Source: Pseudomonas sp. JM0905a (GTDB lineage: Bacteria; Pseudomonadota; Gammaproteobacteria; Pseudomonadales; Pseudomonadaceae). Taken from it: a DNA stretch of 64,000 nucleotides. The stretch lies in the NCBI RefSeq assembly GCF_014700075.1, contig NZ_JACXBU010000003.1:496001-560000 (forward strand), given 5' to 3'. Numbering within the stretch: the first letter of the stretch is position 1; the number at the start of each line of letters is the position of its first letter. The notes below the pieces were generated by a model. That model ran no database searches, was not told the DNA's origin, and saw only the letters and a program-made list of their open reading frames with translations. Positions 46,980 through 56,386 of this stretch are shown here, one piece after another. Position numbers and translations under genes: made by a program.

Positions 46980-47111
46980 AAGGGAGAAGGGAGTTTGTTC
47001 GTGCCGACGGCAGGTTCAATGCCTGGATGGACGCGGAGTAGCCGGTGAGCATTGCGGTGTCAGGCGCGAGTCACCCCTCTCCTCTTCGGGGAGAGGGGCC
47101 GGGGGTGAGGG
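46954..47111. repeat. Inverted pair of REP-like palindromes between blc and hutF
   Basis: CCCTCACCCCCAGCCCCTCT (from 46954) and its near-complement (47088-47111) face each other. The second carries a hairpin CCCCTCTCC/GGGGAGAGG with a short TCTTC loop. Related palindromes form the hairpins in the tandem block at 36611-36876. It may act as a bidirectional terminator for the convergent blc and hutF. Confidence 0.75.
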
Positions 47112-47118
47112 GAACGGG

Positions 47119-48483
47119 TCAGCGCAGGACTTCTCGCAACACCCCGGCAAAGGCCTTCGCGGTTTCCGCTTCGGCCGCATGCCGGCCATCTCGCACTACC
47201 CACTTGCCGGCCACCATTACATCGCGCACCTGGCGGTCGCCGCCGGCGAACAGCCAGCGGTTGAGCAGCGCGTCGCCTTCGGCGGTGGCGAGATAGGGGT
47301 CGTTGCCGTCCAGCACCAGCCAGTCCGCGCGCTTGCCTTCGGCGAGGGCGCCCACGGGCTGCCCCAGGGCCTGGGCGCCGCCGGTCAGGGCGGCATCGAA
47401 CAGGGTGCGGCCGACCTGTGGCTGGTCGGCGCCATAGAGGCGGTTGCGGCGCTGGTCGCGCAGGCGCTGGCCGTATTCAAGCCAGCGCAGTTCTTCCACC
47501 ACGCTCACCGAGACATGGCTGTCGGAACCGATGCCCAGGCGGCCGCCCCGGGCGAGGAAGTCCACCGCCGGGAAGATGCCGTCGCCGAGGTTGGCTTCGG
47601 TGGTCAGGCACAGCCCGGCCACCGCGCCGCTGGACGCCATGGCGACCACTTCGTCCGGCTCGGCGTGGGTGGCATGGACCAGGCACCAGCGCTCATCCAC
47701 CGGGGCATTCTCGTAAAGCCACTGCAACGGCCGGCGGCCACTCCAGGCGAGGCAGTCGTCCACTTCCTTCTGTTGCTCGGCGATGTGGATATGGATGGGA
47801 CGCGAGCCCTGTTCCGCCGCCAGAACCGCATTGATCTGTTCAGGCGTCACCGCGCGCAGCGAGTGGAAGCACAGGCCCAGCTGCTGGTTCGGCCGGCGGG
47901 CAATTTCCGCGTGCAGGCGTTCCTGCAGGGCCAGGTAGCTGTCGGTGCTGTTGATGAAGCGGCGCTGCCCATCATTCGGTGACTGTCCGCCAAAGCCGGC
48001 GTGGCTATAGAGCACCGGCAGCAGGGTCATGCCGATGCCGGCGTCGACAGCGGCCTGGCTGACCCGCAGGGAGAGTTCGGCCGGGTCGGCGTAGCGGCGG
48101 CCGTCGGCATCGTGGTGTACGTAATGGAACTCGGCGACGCTGGTGTAACCGGCCTTGAGCATCTCGATATAGAGCTGCCGGGCGATGATTTCCACCTGCT
48201 CCGGATCGAGCCGGCCCACCAGCCGGTACATCAGGTCGCGCCAGGTCCAGAAGCTGTCGTTGGGGTTGCCCGCCACTTCGGCAAGGCCGGCCATGGCGCG
48301 CTGGAAGGCGTGGGAGTGCAGGTTCGGCATGCCCGCCAGAACCGGTCCCTGGAGGCGTTCGGCGCCTTCTCCGCTGGCATCGGCCAGCAACTTTTCGATC
48401 CGGCCGTCGGAAGAAACTTCGAAGCGGACATTGCGAGCCCAGCCTTGCGGCAGCAGGGCGCGTTCTGCGAAGAAAGCGGACAT
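47119..48483 (-). CDS. hutF: Formimidoylglutamate deiminase HutF
   Basis: 454-residue amidohydrolase that converts N-formimino-glutamate to N-formyl-glutamate and ammonia, the step feeding HutG in the five-step histidine pathway. Metal ligands His56 and His58 lie in NLHSHAFQRAM; later ligands are in PIHIHIAEQQKEV, CLVHATHAEPDE and IGSDSHVSVS. Length matches the family. It is divergent from hutC, and a HutC-type operator lies in the gap, so it should be induced by urocanate. Start chosen as MSAFFAERALLPQGW. Confidence 0.96.
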   Translation of the reverse strand: MSAFFAERALLPQGWARNVRFEVSSDGRIEKLLADASGEGAERLQGPVLAGMPNLHSHAFQRAMAGLAEVAGNPNDSFWTWRDLMYRLVGRLDPEQVEIIARQLYIEMLKAGYTSVAEFHYVHHDADGRRYADPAELSLRVSQAAVDAGIGMTLLPVLYSHAGFGGQSPNDGQRRFINSTDSYLALQERLHAEIARRPNQQLGLCFHSLRAVTPEQINAVLAAEQGSRPIHIHIAEQQKEVDDCLAWSGRRPLQWLYENAPVDERWCLVHATHAEPDEVVAMASSGAVAGLCLTTEANLGDGIFPAVDFLARGGRLGIGSDSHVSVSVVEELRWLEYGQRLRDQRRNRLYGADQPQVGRTLFDAALTGGAQALGQPVGALAEGKRADWLVLDGNDPYLATAEGDALLNRWLFAGGDRQVRDVMVAGKWVVRDGRHAAEAETAKAFAGVLREVLR

Positions 48484-48511
48484 GATGAGGCACCGGGGGT
48501 GGGTTGTTTTA

Positions 48512-48530
48512 TTTGTATATACATATACAG
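48512..48530. promoter_or_regulatory. HutC operator in the hutF-hutC gap
   Basis: A perfect palindrome TGTATATACA (48514-48523) sits in an AT-rich tract 30 bp before hutF and resembles the TTGTATGTACAA-type HutC sites. A partial second copy (ATATACAG) overlaps it. It could control hutF and hutC together. Confidence 0.6.
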
Positions 48531-48675
48531 ACGTTTATGGGTAACGTAAACTCACGTCAGTCGCGCACTTGTCTGGAATTGTCGAATCCGGTACATGCCG
48601 GAGGCGGGCAGCCGGTTCGGGGCTACGCCTGTTTGCCATCCAGGGTCCTGCCTCTTCGCCGACAAGGAGATTCCC

Positions 48676-49428
48676 GTGCCCAGTTCGCCCAACGCACCGT
48701 CTTCGCTGGCCGCCCAGATAGGGGAGGCCCCTGCGCCCCTGTATGCGCGTGTCAAACAGATGATCAGCCAGCAGATCCAGAGTGGAGCCTGGCCGCCGCA
48801 TTATCGGGTGCCTTCCGAGAGCGAGCTGGTCAACGAGCTGGGGTTCAGCCGCATGACCATCAACCGCGCCCTGCGCGAGCTGACCGCCGAAGGCTTGCTG
48901 GTGCGCATGCAGGGCGTCGGCACCTTCGTCGCTGAGCCTAAAGGCCAGTCGGCCCTGTTCGAAGTGCACAACATCGCTGAAGAAATCGCCCAGCGTGGCC
49001 ATCGCCATCACTGCGTGGTGGTCAGCCTGTTGGACGAAGTGGCCGGCCCGGAGCGGGCGCTGGCGCTCGACCTGCGTGAAGGACAACGCGTATTCCACTC
49101 GCGCATCGTGCACTTCGAGAACGATGTGCCGGTGCAGATCGAAGACCGCTTTGTGAATCCCTCGGTCGCCCCCGATTACCTGAAGCAGGACTTCACTAGC
49201 CAGACGCCTTACGCCTACCTGTCGCAGGTAGCACCGCTCACCGAAGGCGAGCACGTGGTGGAAGCCATCCTGGCCGACGCCGATGAATGCAAGCTGCTGC
49301 AGATCGAGCGCGGCGAGCCCTGCCTGCTGATTCGCCGTCGCACCTGGTCCGGGCGCAATACCGTGACCAGCGCGCGCCTGCTCTACCCCGGTTCCCGCTA
49401 TCGCCTCGAAGGACGTTTCGGTTCATGA
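48676..49428 (+). CDS. hutC: Histidine utilisation repressor HutC (GntR family)
   Basis: 250-residue repressor. An N-terminal GntR winged helix (YRVPSESELVNELGFSRMTI, LRELTAEGLLVRMQGVGTF) is followed by a UTRA ligand domain (about 95-245) with YAYLSQVAPLTEGEHVVEAI and CLLIRRRTWSGRNTVTSARL, which binds urocanate in this family. The start is GTG with AAGGAG six bases upstream; the longer in-frame ATG lacks such a site. The gene overlaps hutD by ATGA. Operator-like dyads lie upstream of hutF and hutU. Confidence 0.95.
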   Translation: MPSSPNAPSSLAAQIGEAPAPLYARVKQMISQQIQSGAWPPHYRVPSESELVNELGFSRMTINRALRELTAEGLLVRMQGVGTFVAEPKGQSALFEVHNIAEEIAQRGHRHHCVVVSLLDEVAGPERALALDLREGQRVFHSRIVHFENDVPVQIEDRFVNPSVAPDYLKQDFTSQTPYAYLSQVAPLTEGEHVVEAILADADECKLLQIERGEPCLLIRRRTWSGRNTVTSARLLYPGSRYRLEGRFGS

Positions 49429-50009
49429 GCCAATCCCGTCTGCTGCGTTCCGCCGACTACCCCCGTATGCCGTGGAAGAACGGCACGGGTTCCACCCTGG
49501 AGATCGCCCGCGACGCGGGTGATGGACTCGACGGCTTCGGCTGGCGGTTGTCCATTGCCGATGTCGGCGAGTCCGGCGGCTTCTCTGCCTTCACCGGTTA
49601 TCAGCGGGTGATCACCGTTCTGGAAGGCGCCGGCATGCGCCTGGAAGTGGATGGCCAGCGTTCCCGCGATCTCACCACCCTGGACGCCTTCGCATTCGAT
49701 GGCGGTAGCACGGTGCAGTGCGAGCTGGTCGATGGGCCGATCCGCGATTTCAACCTCATCTACTCGCCCAAGCGTTACTCCGCTCGTCTGCAGTGGCTGC
49801 GGGCGGACGGCGGGCTCAAGCTGTTTTCTTCTGCAAGCACCGTGCTGCTGTTCGCCGCTGAGTCGGGCGTCAGCCTCACCTTTGATGGCCAGCGCTCCGA
49901 AGTGCTGGGCCAACATGACTGCCTGCATCTGGAAACCACCGGCGCACTGGCCGAGCTGAAGCTGGATGGCACGGGCGCGTGCTGCCTGATCGAGCTGACG
50001 CCGCGCTAA
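49425..50009 (+). CDS. hutD: HutD family protein
   Basis: 194-residue cupin-like cytoplasmic protein starting MSQSRLLRSADYPRMPWKNG. The segments WKNGTGSTLEIA, GFGWRLSIADVGESGGFSAF and RDFNLIYSPKRY are typical of HutD. Work in P. fluorescens proposed that HutD limits hut expression and fitness costs by sensing a pathway product; the mechanism is not settled. Its ATG overlaps the hutC stop, so both are made together. A REP-rich gap of 236 bp follows. Confidence 0.92.
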   Translation: MSQSRLLRSADYPRMPWKNGTGSTLEIARDAGDGLDGFGWRLSIADVGESGGFSAFTGYQRVITVLEGAGMRLEVDGQRSRDLTTLDAFAFDGGSTVQCELVDGPIRDFNLIYSPKRYSARLQWLRADGGLKLFSSASTVLLFAAESGVSLTFDGQRSEVLGQHDCLHLETTGALAELKLDGTGACCLIELTPR

Positions 50010-50029
50010 GGCACACGGCCAATTCATTT

Positions 50030-50143
50030 GTAGGGGCGAATTCATTCGCCAAGCAGGCCTGCCGTAGGTTGGGCAGAGGAACGAAGCCCAACGTGCGGGG
50101 TGACCGTGAGCGTTGGGCTTCGCATAGCTCAGCCGCAACCTAC
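50030..50143. repeat. REP half and BIME-like palindrome after hutD
   Basis: A single copy of the GGGGCGAATTCATTCGCC unit (50030-50052) is followed by a compound palindrome. The outer arms are GTAGGTTG/CAACCTAC (50064-50071, 50136-50143) and the inner 11-bp perfect arms GAAGCCCAACG/CGTTGGGCTTC (50083-50093, 50111-50121). Confidence 0.75.
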
Positions 50144-50245
50144 AAAAGCCAGGTAGGGACCTGAGTTTGTTGTAGGGTCCGGGCACGACCGCGCCACAGG
50201 GTCTAAACCTAATCCTGTCGCCCGTTTTGCCTACCGGAGTCGTCC

Positions 50246-51253
50246 ATGCCCCGCCACAGCGTTCTCGCTGCCATCGTCCTGTCCCTGGTCCTGCCGGCTT
50301 CGCTGGAGGCCGAAGCCGCTGAATGCCCTTATCCCAAGCCCGTGGTGCTGGCCGGGTTGAACTGGGAAAGCGGCATGTTCGCCACCGAAGTACTGCGGGT
50401 GCTGCTGGAGAAGGGGTACGGCTGCAAGACCGACGTGCTGCCCGGTAACACCCTGACCATGGAAAACGCGCTGCGGCAGAACGATATCCAGGTAATCGCC
50501 GAGCAGTGGGCCGGGCGCAGCGAACTATGGCGCAAGGCCGAAGCGGCCGGTGAAGTCTTCGCCGTCGGTGAGCCGGTGAAGGGCGCCACCGAGGGCTGGT
50601 GGGTGCCGGAATATCTGGTGAAAGGGGAGGGCGCACCTGCTGCCGGACTCCGCTCGGTCAGCGACCTGCCGCGCTTCAAGGCGCTGTTCAAGGACCCTGA
50701 ATCCCCCGGCAAGGGCCGCTTCTACAACTGCCCCACCGGCTGGACCTGCGAAGGGGTCAACAGCCAGAAGCTCAAGGCCTATGGCCTGGAAGACAGCTAC
50801 GTGAACTTTCGCACCGGGACCGGCCCGGCGCTGGATGCGGCCATCAGCTCGGCGATCCGCCAGCAGCAGCCGATTCTCTTCTACTACTGGTCGCCGACGC
50901 CGCTGATGGGACGTTACAAGCTGGTGCAGCTGGAGGAGCCCCCCTTCGACCAGAAGGCCTGGGAAACCCTGATCGACCCCAACAACCCGAAGCCCATTGG
51001 CACCCGCTCGTTGCCGGCGAAGATCTCAATCGGCGTTTCCCGCGACCTGCGCGACAAGGCGCCGGCGCTGGTTCAGGCGTTCTCGAAGGTGGAAATCCCG
51101 CTGCCGCTGTTCAATGGCATCCTCGCGCGGATGTCCGAGGAGCACGCCGATGCGGGGCCCGTGGCGGATGCCTTCTTCCGTGAGCACCGGGAAATCTGGT
51201 CGACCTGGGTGCCCGCGGATGTCGCTCAACACCTCGATGCTTCCCTGAAGTAA
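50246..51253 (+). CDS. ABC transporter substrate-binding protein (OpuAC/ProX type), HutX paralogue
   Basis: 335-residue periplasmic binding protein with a signal peptide ending near SLEAEA. It shares LAGLNWESGMFATEVLRVLL, KGRFYNCPTGWTCE, GTGPALDAAI and PILFYYWSPTPLMG with hutX downstream, so the two are paralogues. Family members bind betaines, proline or histidine-like ligands. It has no permease or ATPase beside it and sits between hutD and hutU, so it may share HutWV. An extra segment (about residues 245-265, with TLIDPNNPKPIG) distinguishes it from hutX. Ligand not known; induction with hut genes is inferred. Confidence 0.88.
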   Translation: MPRHSVLAAIVLSLVLPASLEAEAAECPYPKPVVLAGLNWESGMFATEVLRVLLEKGYGCKTDVLPGNTLTMENALRQNDIQVIAEQWAGRSELWRKAEAAGEVFAVGEPVKGATEGWWVPEYLVKGEGAPAAGLRSVSDLPRFKALFKDPESPGKGRFYNCPTGWTCEGVNSQKLKAYGLEDSYVNFRTGTGPALDAAISSAIRQQQPILFYYWSPTPLMGRYKLVQLEEPPFDQKAWETLIDPNNPKPIGTRSLPAKISIGVSRDLRDKAPALVQAFSKVEIPLPLFNGILARMSEEHADAGPVADAFFREHREIWSTWVPADVAQHLDASLK

Positions 51254-51346
51254 CTGTTACCTAATACCCCACTTCGGCGCACGCTCGCTTCGAAATCGGG
51301 CATTTCTGGTGCGCGGTAACAGCGTTCTTCCCCCCTCCCTGCTTTA

Positions 51347-51360
51347 CTTGTCTATACATC
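51347..51360 (+). promoter_or_regulatory. Partial HutC-like site upstream of hutU
   Basis: CTTGTCTATACATC has one good half of the CTTGTA...TACAAG dyad and a weak other half. It lies about 80 bp upstream of the sigma-54 element and may be a secondary operator or part of an activator site. Confidence 0.3.
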
Positions 51361-51424
51361 TTCATGTTGGAAGCCCTTGTGCCACGGGGCTTTTCCCTGC
51401 CTGTGCCAATTGTCCATGAGGATT

Positions 51425-51440
51425 TGGCCTCTTGCTTGCA
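51425..51440 (+). promoter_or_regulatory. Sigma-54 promoter of the hutU operon
   Basis: TGGCCTCTTGCTTGCA carries GG and GC with exactly 10 bp between them, the -24/-12 layout. Transcription should start near 51451. In Pseudomonas the hutU operon is known to need the activator CbrB with sigma-54; no CbrB site was identified by eye. Confidence 0.7.
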
Positions 51441-51443
51441 TAT

Positions 51444-51459
51444 GCTTGTATGTACAAGC
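51444..51459 (+). promoter_or_regulatory. HutC operator over the hutU start point
   Basis: GCTTGTATGTACAAGC: perfect 7-bp arms around a 2-bp centre. It begins four bases after the -12 element and covers the predicted transcription start, where a bound repressor would block initiation. Confidence 0.8.
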
Positions 51460-51544
51460 TTATATGTGTGCAGATGTGCGCTGCTTTTCCCGCGCAGTCA
51501 GGCAGTAACGCTGCCCACCGCTACCACCCTACGAGGAGCCAGGC

Positions 51545-53215
51545 ATGACCAAATTCCGTGACACCGAGATCCGCGCCCCGCGTGGCAACAAGCTGAACGC
51601 CAAGAGCTGGCTGACCGAAGCGCCGCTGCGCATGCTGATGAACAACCTCGACCCCGAGGTGGCGGAGAACCCGAAGGAACTGGTGGTCTACGGCGGCATC
51701 GGTCGCGCGGCGCGCAACTGGGAGTGCTACGACAAGATCGTCGAGACCCTGAAAGAACTGAACGAAGACGAAACCCTGCTGGTGCAGTCCGGCAAGCCGG
51801 TCGGCGTGTTCAAGACCCACGCCAACGCCCCGCGCGTGCTGATCGCCAACTCCAACCTGGTGCCGCACTGGGCCACCTGGGAACACTTCAACGAGCTGGA
51901 CGCCAAGGGCCTGGCCATGTACGGCCAGATGACCGCCGGCAGCTGGATCTACATCGGCAGCCAGGGCATCGTCCAGGGCACCTATGAAACCTTCGTCGAA
52001 GCCGGTCGCCAGCACTACAACGGCAACCTGACCGGCAAGTGGGTCCTGACCGCGGGCCTCGGCGGCATGGGCGGCGCCCAGCCCCTGGCCGCGACCCTGG
52101 CTGGCGCCTGCTCGCTGAACATCGAATGCCAGCAGACCAGCATCGACTTCCGCCTGCGCAGCCGCTATGTCGACGAGCAGGCCATCGACCTGGACGACGC
52201 CCTGGCGCGCATCGCCAAGTACACCAGCGAGGGCAAGGCCATCTCCATCGCCCTGCTGGGCAACGCTGCTGAAATCCTGCCGGAACTGGTGCGCCGTGGT
52301 GTACGCCCGGACATGGTCACCGACCAGACCAGCGCCCACGATCCGCTGAACGGTTACCTGCCGATCGGCTGGACCTGGGAACAGTACCGTGACCGCGCGC
52401 AAACCGAGCCGGCTGCCGTGGTCAAGGCTGCCAAGCAGTCCATGGCCGTGCACGTGAAGGCCATGCTGGATTTCCAGAAGCAGGGCGTTCCGACCTTCGA
52501 CTACGGCAACAACATCCGTCAAATGGCCAAGGAAGAGGGCGTGGCCAACGCCTTCGACTTCCCAGGCTTCGTTCCGGCCTACATCCGTCCGCTGTTCTGC
52601 CGCGGCATCGGCCCGTTCCGTTGGGCTGCCCTGTCCGGTGATCCGCAGGACATCTACAAGACTGACGCCAAGGTCAAGGAACTGATCCCGGACGATGCCC
52701 ACCTGCACCGCTGGCTGGACATGGCCCGCGAACGCATCAGCTTCCAGGGCCTGCCGGCACGTATCTGCTGGGTCGGCCTGGGCCTGCGCGCCAAGCTCGG
52801 CCTAGCCTTTAACGAAATGGTCCGCAGCGGTGAACTGTCCGCCCCGATCGTCATCGGCCGCGACCACCTGGACTCCGGCTCGGTATCCAGCCCGAACCGC
52901 GAAACCGAAGCCATGCAGGACGGTTCCGATGCCGTTTCCGACTGGCCGCTGCTCAACGCCCTGCTGAACACCGCCAGCGGTGCCACCTGGGTGTCGCTGC
53001 ACCACGGCGGCGGTGTGGGCATGGGCTTCTCCCAGCACTCGGGCATGGTGATCGTCTGCGACGGCACTGATGAAGCCGCCGCGCGCATCGCCCGCGTGCT
53101 GACCAACGACCCTGGCACCGGCGTGATGCGTCATGCCGATGCCGGTTACCAGATCGCCATAGACTGCGCTCGTGAGCAGGGCCTGAACCTGCCGATGATT
53201 GGCAAAGGAGCCTGA
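51545..53215 (+). CDS. hutU: Urocanate hydratase HutU
   Basis: 556-residue cytoplasmic enzyme that hydrates urocanate to imidazolonepropionate using tightly bound NAD+ as electrophile. The nucleotide-binding stretch is [20 protein letters not shown] (about 168-187). The active-site cysteine is Cys408 in [13 protein letters not shown], equivalent to Cys410 of P. putida. The signature [20 protein letters not shown] is present near the C-terminus. GAGGAG lies eight bases before the ATG. First gene of the operon downstream of the sigma-54 promoter and HutC operator. Confidence 0.98.
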   Translation: MTKFRDTEIRAPRGNKLNAKSWLTEAPLRMLMNNLDPEVAENPKELVVYGGIGRAARNWECYDKIVETLKELNEDETLLVQSGKPVGVFKTHANAPRVLIANSNLVPHWATWEHFNELDAKGLAMYGQMTAGSWIYIGSQGIVQGTYETFVEAGRQHYNGNLTGKWVLTAGLGGMGGAQPLAATLAGACSLNIECQQTSIDFRLRSRYVDEQAIDLDDALARIAKYTSEGKAISIALLGNAAEILPELVRRGVRPDMVTDQTSAHDPLNGYLPIGWTWEQYRDRAQTEPAAVVKAAKQSMAVHVKAMLDFQKQGVPTFDYGNNIRQMAKEEGVANAFDFPGFVPAYIRPLFCRGIGPFRWAALSGDPQDIYKTDAKVKELIPDDAHLHRWLDMARERISFQGLPARICWVGLGLRAKLGLAFNEMVRSGELSAPIVIGRDHLDSGSVSSPNRETEAMQDGSDAVSDWPLLNALLNTASGATWVSLHHGGGVGMGFSQHSGMVIVCDGTDEAAARIARVLTNDPGTGVMRHADAGYQIAIDCAREQGLNLPMIGKGA

Positions 53216-53217
53216 GT

Positions 53218-54750
53218 GTGAATTCGCTGAACCTCAAACCCGGAACCCTGACCCTGGCGCAGCTGCGCCAGGCCTTCCACGCCCCCGTGCGCGTGGCCCT
53301 GGATGCCAGCGCCGGCGCGGCCATCGATGCCAGCGTCGCCTGCGTCGAGAACATCATTGCCGAAGGCCGCACCGCTTACGGCATCAACACCGGTTTCGGT
53401 CTCCTGGCCTCGACCCGCATCGCCCCAGCCGACCTGGAAAAGCTGCAGCGTTCGCTGGTGCTGTCCCACGCCGCTGGTGTCGGCGAGGCGCTGGATGACG
53501 CCATGGTGCGCCTGATCATGCTGCTGAAGGTGAACAGCCTGGCCCGTGGCTTCTCCGGCATCCGCCGCAAGGTGATCGACGCCCTGGTGGCGCTGATCAA
53601 CGCCGAGGTCTACCCGCACATCCCGCTGAAGGGCTCGGTGGGCGCCTCCGGCGACCTGGCACCGCTCGCGCACATGTCCCTGCTGCTGCTGGGCGAGAGC
53701 AAGGCCCGTCACAAGGGCCAGTGGCTGCCGGCCACCGAGGCCCTGGCGATTGCCGGTCTGGAGCCGCTGACCCTGGCCGCGAAGGAGGGCCTGGCCCTGC
53801 TCAACGGTACCCAGGTTTCCACCGCCTACGCCCTGCGTGGCCTGTTCGAGGCCGAGGACCTGTTTGCAGGCGCCACAGTCTGCGGCGGCCTCAGCGTCGA
53901 AGCCATGCTCGGTTCCCGCTCGCCCTTCGATGCGCGCATCCACCTTGCCCGTGGTCAGCGCGGCCAGATCGACGTCGCCGCTGCCTACCGCGACCTGCTC
54001 ACCGCCAGCAGCGAGATTGCCCGTTCCCACGAGAAGTGCGACAAGGTGCAGGACCCCTATTCCCTGCGCTGCCAGCCGCAGGTCATGGGCGCCTGCCTGA
54101 CCCAACTGCGCCAGGCCGCCGAAGTGCTGGCGATCGAGTCCAACGCGGTATCCGACAACCCGCTGGTGTTCGCCGAGGAAGGTGATGTGATTTCCGGCGG
54201 CAACTTCCACGCCGAGCCGGTGGCCATGGCGGCCGACAACATTGCCCTGGCCATCGCCGAGATCGGTTCGCTGTCCGAGCGTCGTATCTCGCTGATGATG
54301 GACATGCACATGTCCCAGCTGCCGCCTTTCCTGGTGGAAAACGGCGGGGTCAACTCCGGCTTCATGATCGCCCAGGTCACCGCCGCCGCCCTGGCCAGCG
54401 ACAACAAGGCCCTGGCCCATCCGGCCAGCGTCGACAGCCTGCCCACCTCGGCCAACCAGGAAGACCACGTGTCCATGGCGCCGAACGCCGGCAAGCGCCT
54501 CTGGGCCATGGCCGACAACGTGCGCGGCATCCTTGCCATTGAATGGCTGGGCGCCTGCCAGGGCCTGGACTTCCGTACTGGCCTGAAGAGTTCGCCGAAG
54601 CTGGAAGAAGCCCGCGGCCTGCTGCGCGCCAAGGTCCCCTACTACCAGGAAGACCGCTTCTTCGCGCCGGACATCGAGACCGCCAGCGACCTGCTCGCCA
54701 GCGGCTGCCTGAACGCACTCGTACCGGTGGGCCTGCTGCCCAGCTTCTGA
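53218..54750 (+). CDS. hutH: Histidine ammonia-lyase HutH (functional copy)
   Basis: 510-residue cytoplasmic enzyme that removes ammonia from histidine to give urocanate, which is also the HutC inducer. The triad Ala143-Ser144-Gly145 in [16 protein letters not shown] forms the MIO electrophile. The conserved Tyr is in [12 protein letters not shown] and the substrate loop in AVSDNPLVF. It starts with GTG two bases after the hutU stop with AAAGGAG upstream. A stable hairpin follows the gene. Confidence 0.98.
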   Translation: MNSLNLKPGTLTLAQLRQAFHAPVRVALDASAGAAIDASVACVENIIAEGRTAYGINTGFGLLASTRIAPADLEKLQRSLVLSHAAGVGEALDDAMVRLIMLLKVNSLARGFSGIRRKVIDALVALINAEVYPHIPLKGSVGASGDLAPLAHMSLLLLGESKARHKGQWLPATEALAIAGLEPLTLAAKEGLALLNGTQVSTAYALRGLFEAEDLFAGATVCGGLSVEAMLGSRSPFDARIHLARGQRGQIDVAAAYRDLLTASSEIARSHEKCDKVQDPYSLRCQPQVMGACLTQLRQAAEVLAIESNAVSDNPLVFAEEGDVISGGNFHAEPVAMAADNIALAIAEIGSLSERRISLMMDMHMSQLPPFLVENGGVNSGFMIAQVTAAALASDNKALAHPASVDSLPTSANQEDHVSMAPNAGKRLWAMADNVRGILAIEWLGACQGLDFRTGLKSSPKLEEARGLLRAKVPYYQEDRFFAPDIETASDLLASGCLNALVPVGLLPSF

Positions 54751-54757
54751 CGCAATC

Positions 54758-54783
54758 CGGCCGCCCCTGGGGAGGGGCGGCCG
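54758..54783 (+). terminator. GC hairpin between hutH and hutT
   Basis: A perfect 11-bp stem CGGCCGCCCCT/AGGGGCGGCCG with a GGGG loop lies 7 bp past the hutH stop. No T tract follows, so it is more likely an mRNA-stabilising or attenuating structure than a full terminator. Confidence 0.5.
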
Positions 54784-54823
54784 TCACCCAGTGCACGACA
54801 AGAACAATGAGGAGTGCAGAGGA

Positions 54824-56230
54824 ATGACGACTCAACCCGGACTGCAGCGCGGCCTCAGCGCGCGGCACATCCGTTTCATGGCCCTCGGGTCGGCTATCGG
54901 CACCGGTCTGTTCTACGGTTCCGCATCGGCCATCAAGATGGCCGGGCCGGCGGTTCTGCTGGCCTATCTGATCGCCGGTGCGGCGGTCTACATGGTGATG
55001 CGCGCGCTGGGTGAGATGGCCGTGCACAACCCGGTGGCCGGGTCGTTCGGCCAGTACTCGAGCAGCTACATCGGCCCGCTGGCCGGCTTCATCACTGGCT
55101 GGACCTACGCGTTCGAGATGATCATCGTCTGCCTCGCGGACGTGACGGCGTTCGGCATCTACATGGGCTTCTGGTTCCCTGACGTGCCGCGCTGGATCTG
55201 GGTCCTGTCCATCATCTTCTTCATCGGCGCGCTGAACCTGTGCAGCGTGAAGGTGTTCGGCGAACTGGAATTCTGGCTGTCCCTACTCAAAGTCAGCGCC
55301 ATCGTGGCGATGATCCTGGCTGGCCTCGGCATCATGTTCTTCGGCTTCGGCCTGGCAGAAGGCGCCGCCGCTACCGGCGTGCACAACCTGTGGGAGCACG
55401 GCGGCTTCATGCCCAACGGCATCAGCGGCCTGATCGCCTCCTTCGCCGTGGTGGTGTTCGCCTTCGGTGGCATCGAGATCATCGGCGTCACCGCCGGCGA
55501 GGCCAAGGACCCGCAGCGCGTGCTGCCTCGCGCGATCAACGCCGTGCCCATGCGCATCCTGCTGTTCTACGTGCTGACCCTATTCGTGCTGATGTCGATC
55601 TTCCCCTGGCCGCAGATTGGCAGCCAGGGCAGCCCCTTCGTGCAGATCTTCGACAGCCTGGGCATCAGCTCGGCGGCTGCCATCCTCAACATCGTGGTCA
55701 TTTCCGCAGCCGTTTCCGCCATCAACAGCGACGTGTTCGGTGCTGGCCGCATGCTCTACGGCATGGCCCGCCAGGGTCAGGCACCGGCTGGCTTCGCGAA
55801 GGTTTCCCGCCAAGGCGTGCCCTGGTTGACGGTGGTGGTGATGGGTGTCTCGCTGCTGATTGGCGTAGTGCTGAATTACTTGATCCCGGAGAACGTGTTC
55901 CTGCTGATCGCGTCCATCGCCACCTTCGCCACCGTCTGGGTCTGGCTGATGATCCTGCTGGCCCAGGTCGGTATGCGTCGCGGCATGAGCGCGAAGGAAG
56001 TGGCCGGACTGAAATTCCCGGTGCCCCTGTGGCCCGCCGCGCCGGCCGCCGCTATCGGCTTCATGCTGTTCGTCTTCGCGGTGCTCGGTTATTTCCCGGA
56101 CACCCAGGCAGCCCTCTGGGTCGGCATGGTCTGGATTGCTCTGCTGGTGATCGCCTACTGGTTGTGGGTGCGGCCGAGAAACATGGAAGGGCGGGTTTCT
56201 GCTGTGCCCGCGGCAGGTCTGGATGACTGA
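54824..56230 (+). CDS. hutT: Histidine permease HutT (APC family)
   Basis: 468-residue inner-membrane transporter with about 12 helices. It opens [20 protein letters not shown], followed by the substrate-site motif [13 protein letters not shown] of helix 1. The APC signatures [16 protein letters not shown] (helix 6) and [20 protein letters not shown] are present. It should bring in histidine with protons. The ATG has AGAGGA just before it; the in-frame ATG 11 codons earlier has no ribosome site. Lies inside the hut operon between hutH and the ABC genes. Confidence 0.93.
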   Translation: MTTQPGLQRGLSARHIRFMALGSAIGTGLFYGSASAIKMAGPAVLLAYLIAGAAVYMVMRALGEMAVHNPVAGSFGQYSSSYIGPLAGFITGWTYAFEMIIVCLADVTAFGIYMGFWFPDVPRWIWVLSIIFFIGALNLCSVKVFGELEFWLSLLKVSAIVAMILAGLGIMFFGFGLAEGAAATGVHNLWEHGGFMPNGISGLIASFAVVVFAFGGIEIIGVTAGEAKDPQRVLPRAINAVPMRILLFYVLTLFVLMSIFPWPQIGSQGSPFVQIFDSLGISSAAAILNIVVISAAVSAINSDVFGAGRMLYGMARQGQAPAGFAKVSRQGVPWLTVVVMGVSLLIGVVLNYLIPENVFLLIASIATFATVWVWLMILLAQVGMRRGMSAKEVAGLKFPVPLWPAAPAAAIGFMLFVFAVLGYFPDTQAALWVGMVWIALLVIAYWLWVRPRNMEGRVSAVPAAGLDD

Positions 56231-56386
56231 TGTGCGTTGCGTGTAACACCCCACGGCAGCCAGTAGAGGCCACCCGTGGCGAACAAGAAAAGCGCCAGTC
56301 ACTGGCAGCGACCGCCGGCCCGGGCCGGTGGTCGACCCCGATTGAACTGCCCTAATCCTCTTACCAAGTTTCAGGAGCGTCGGAAC

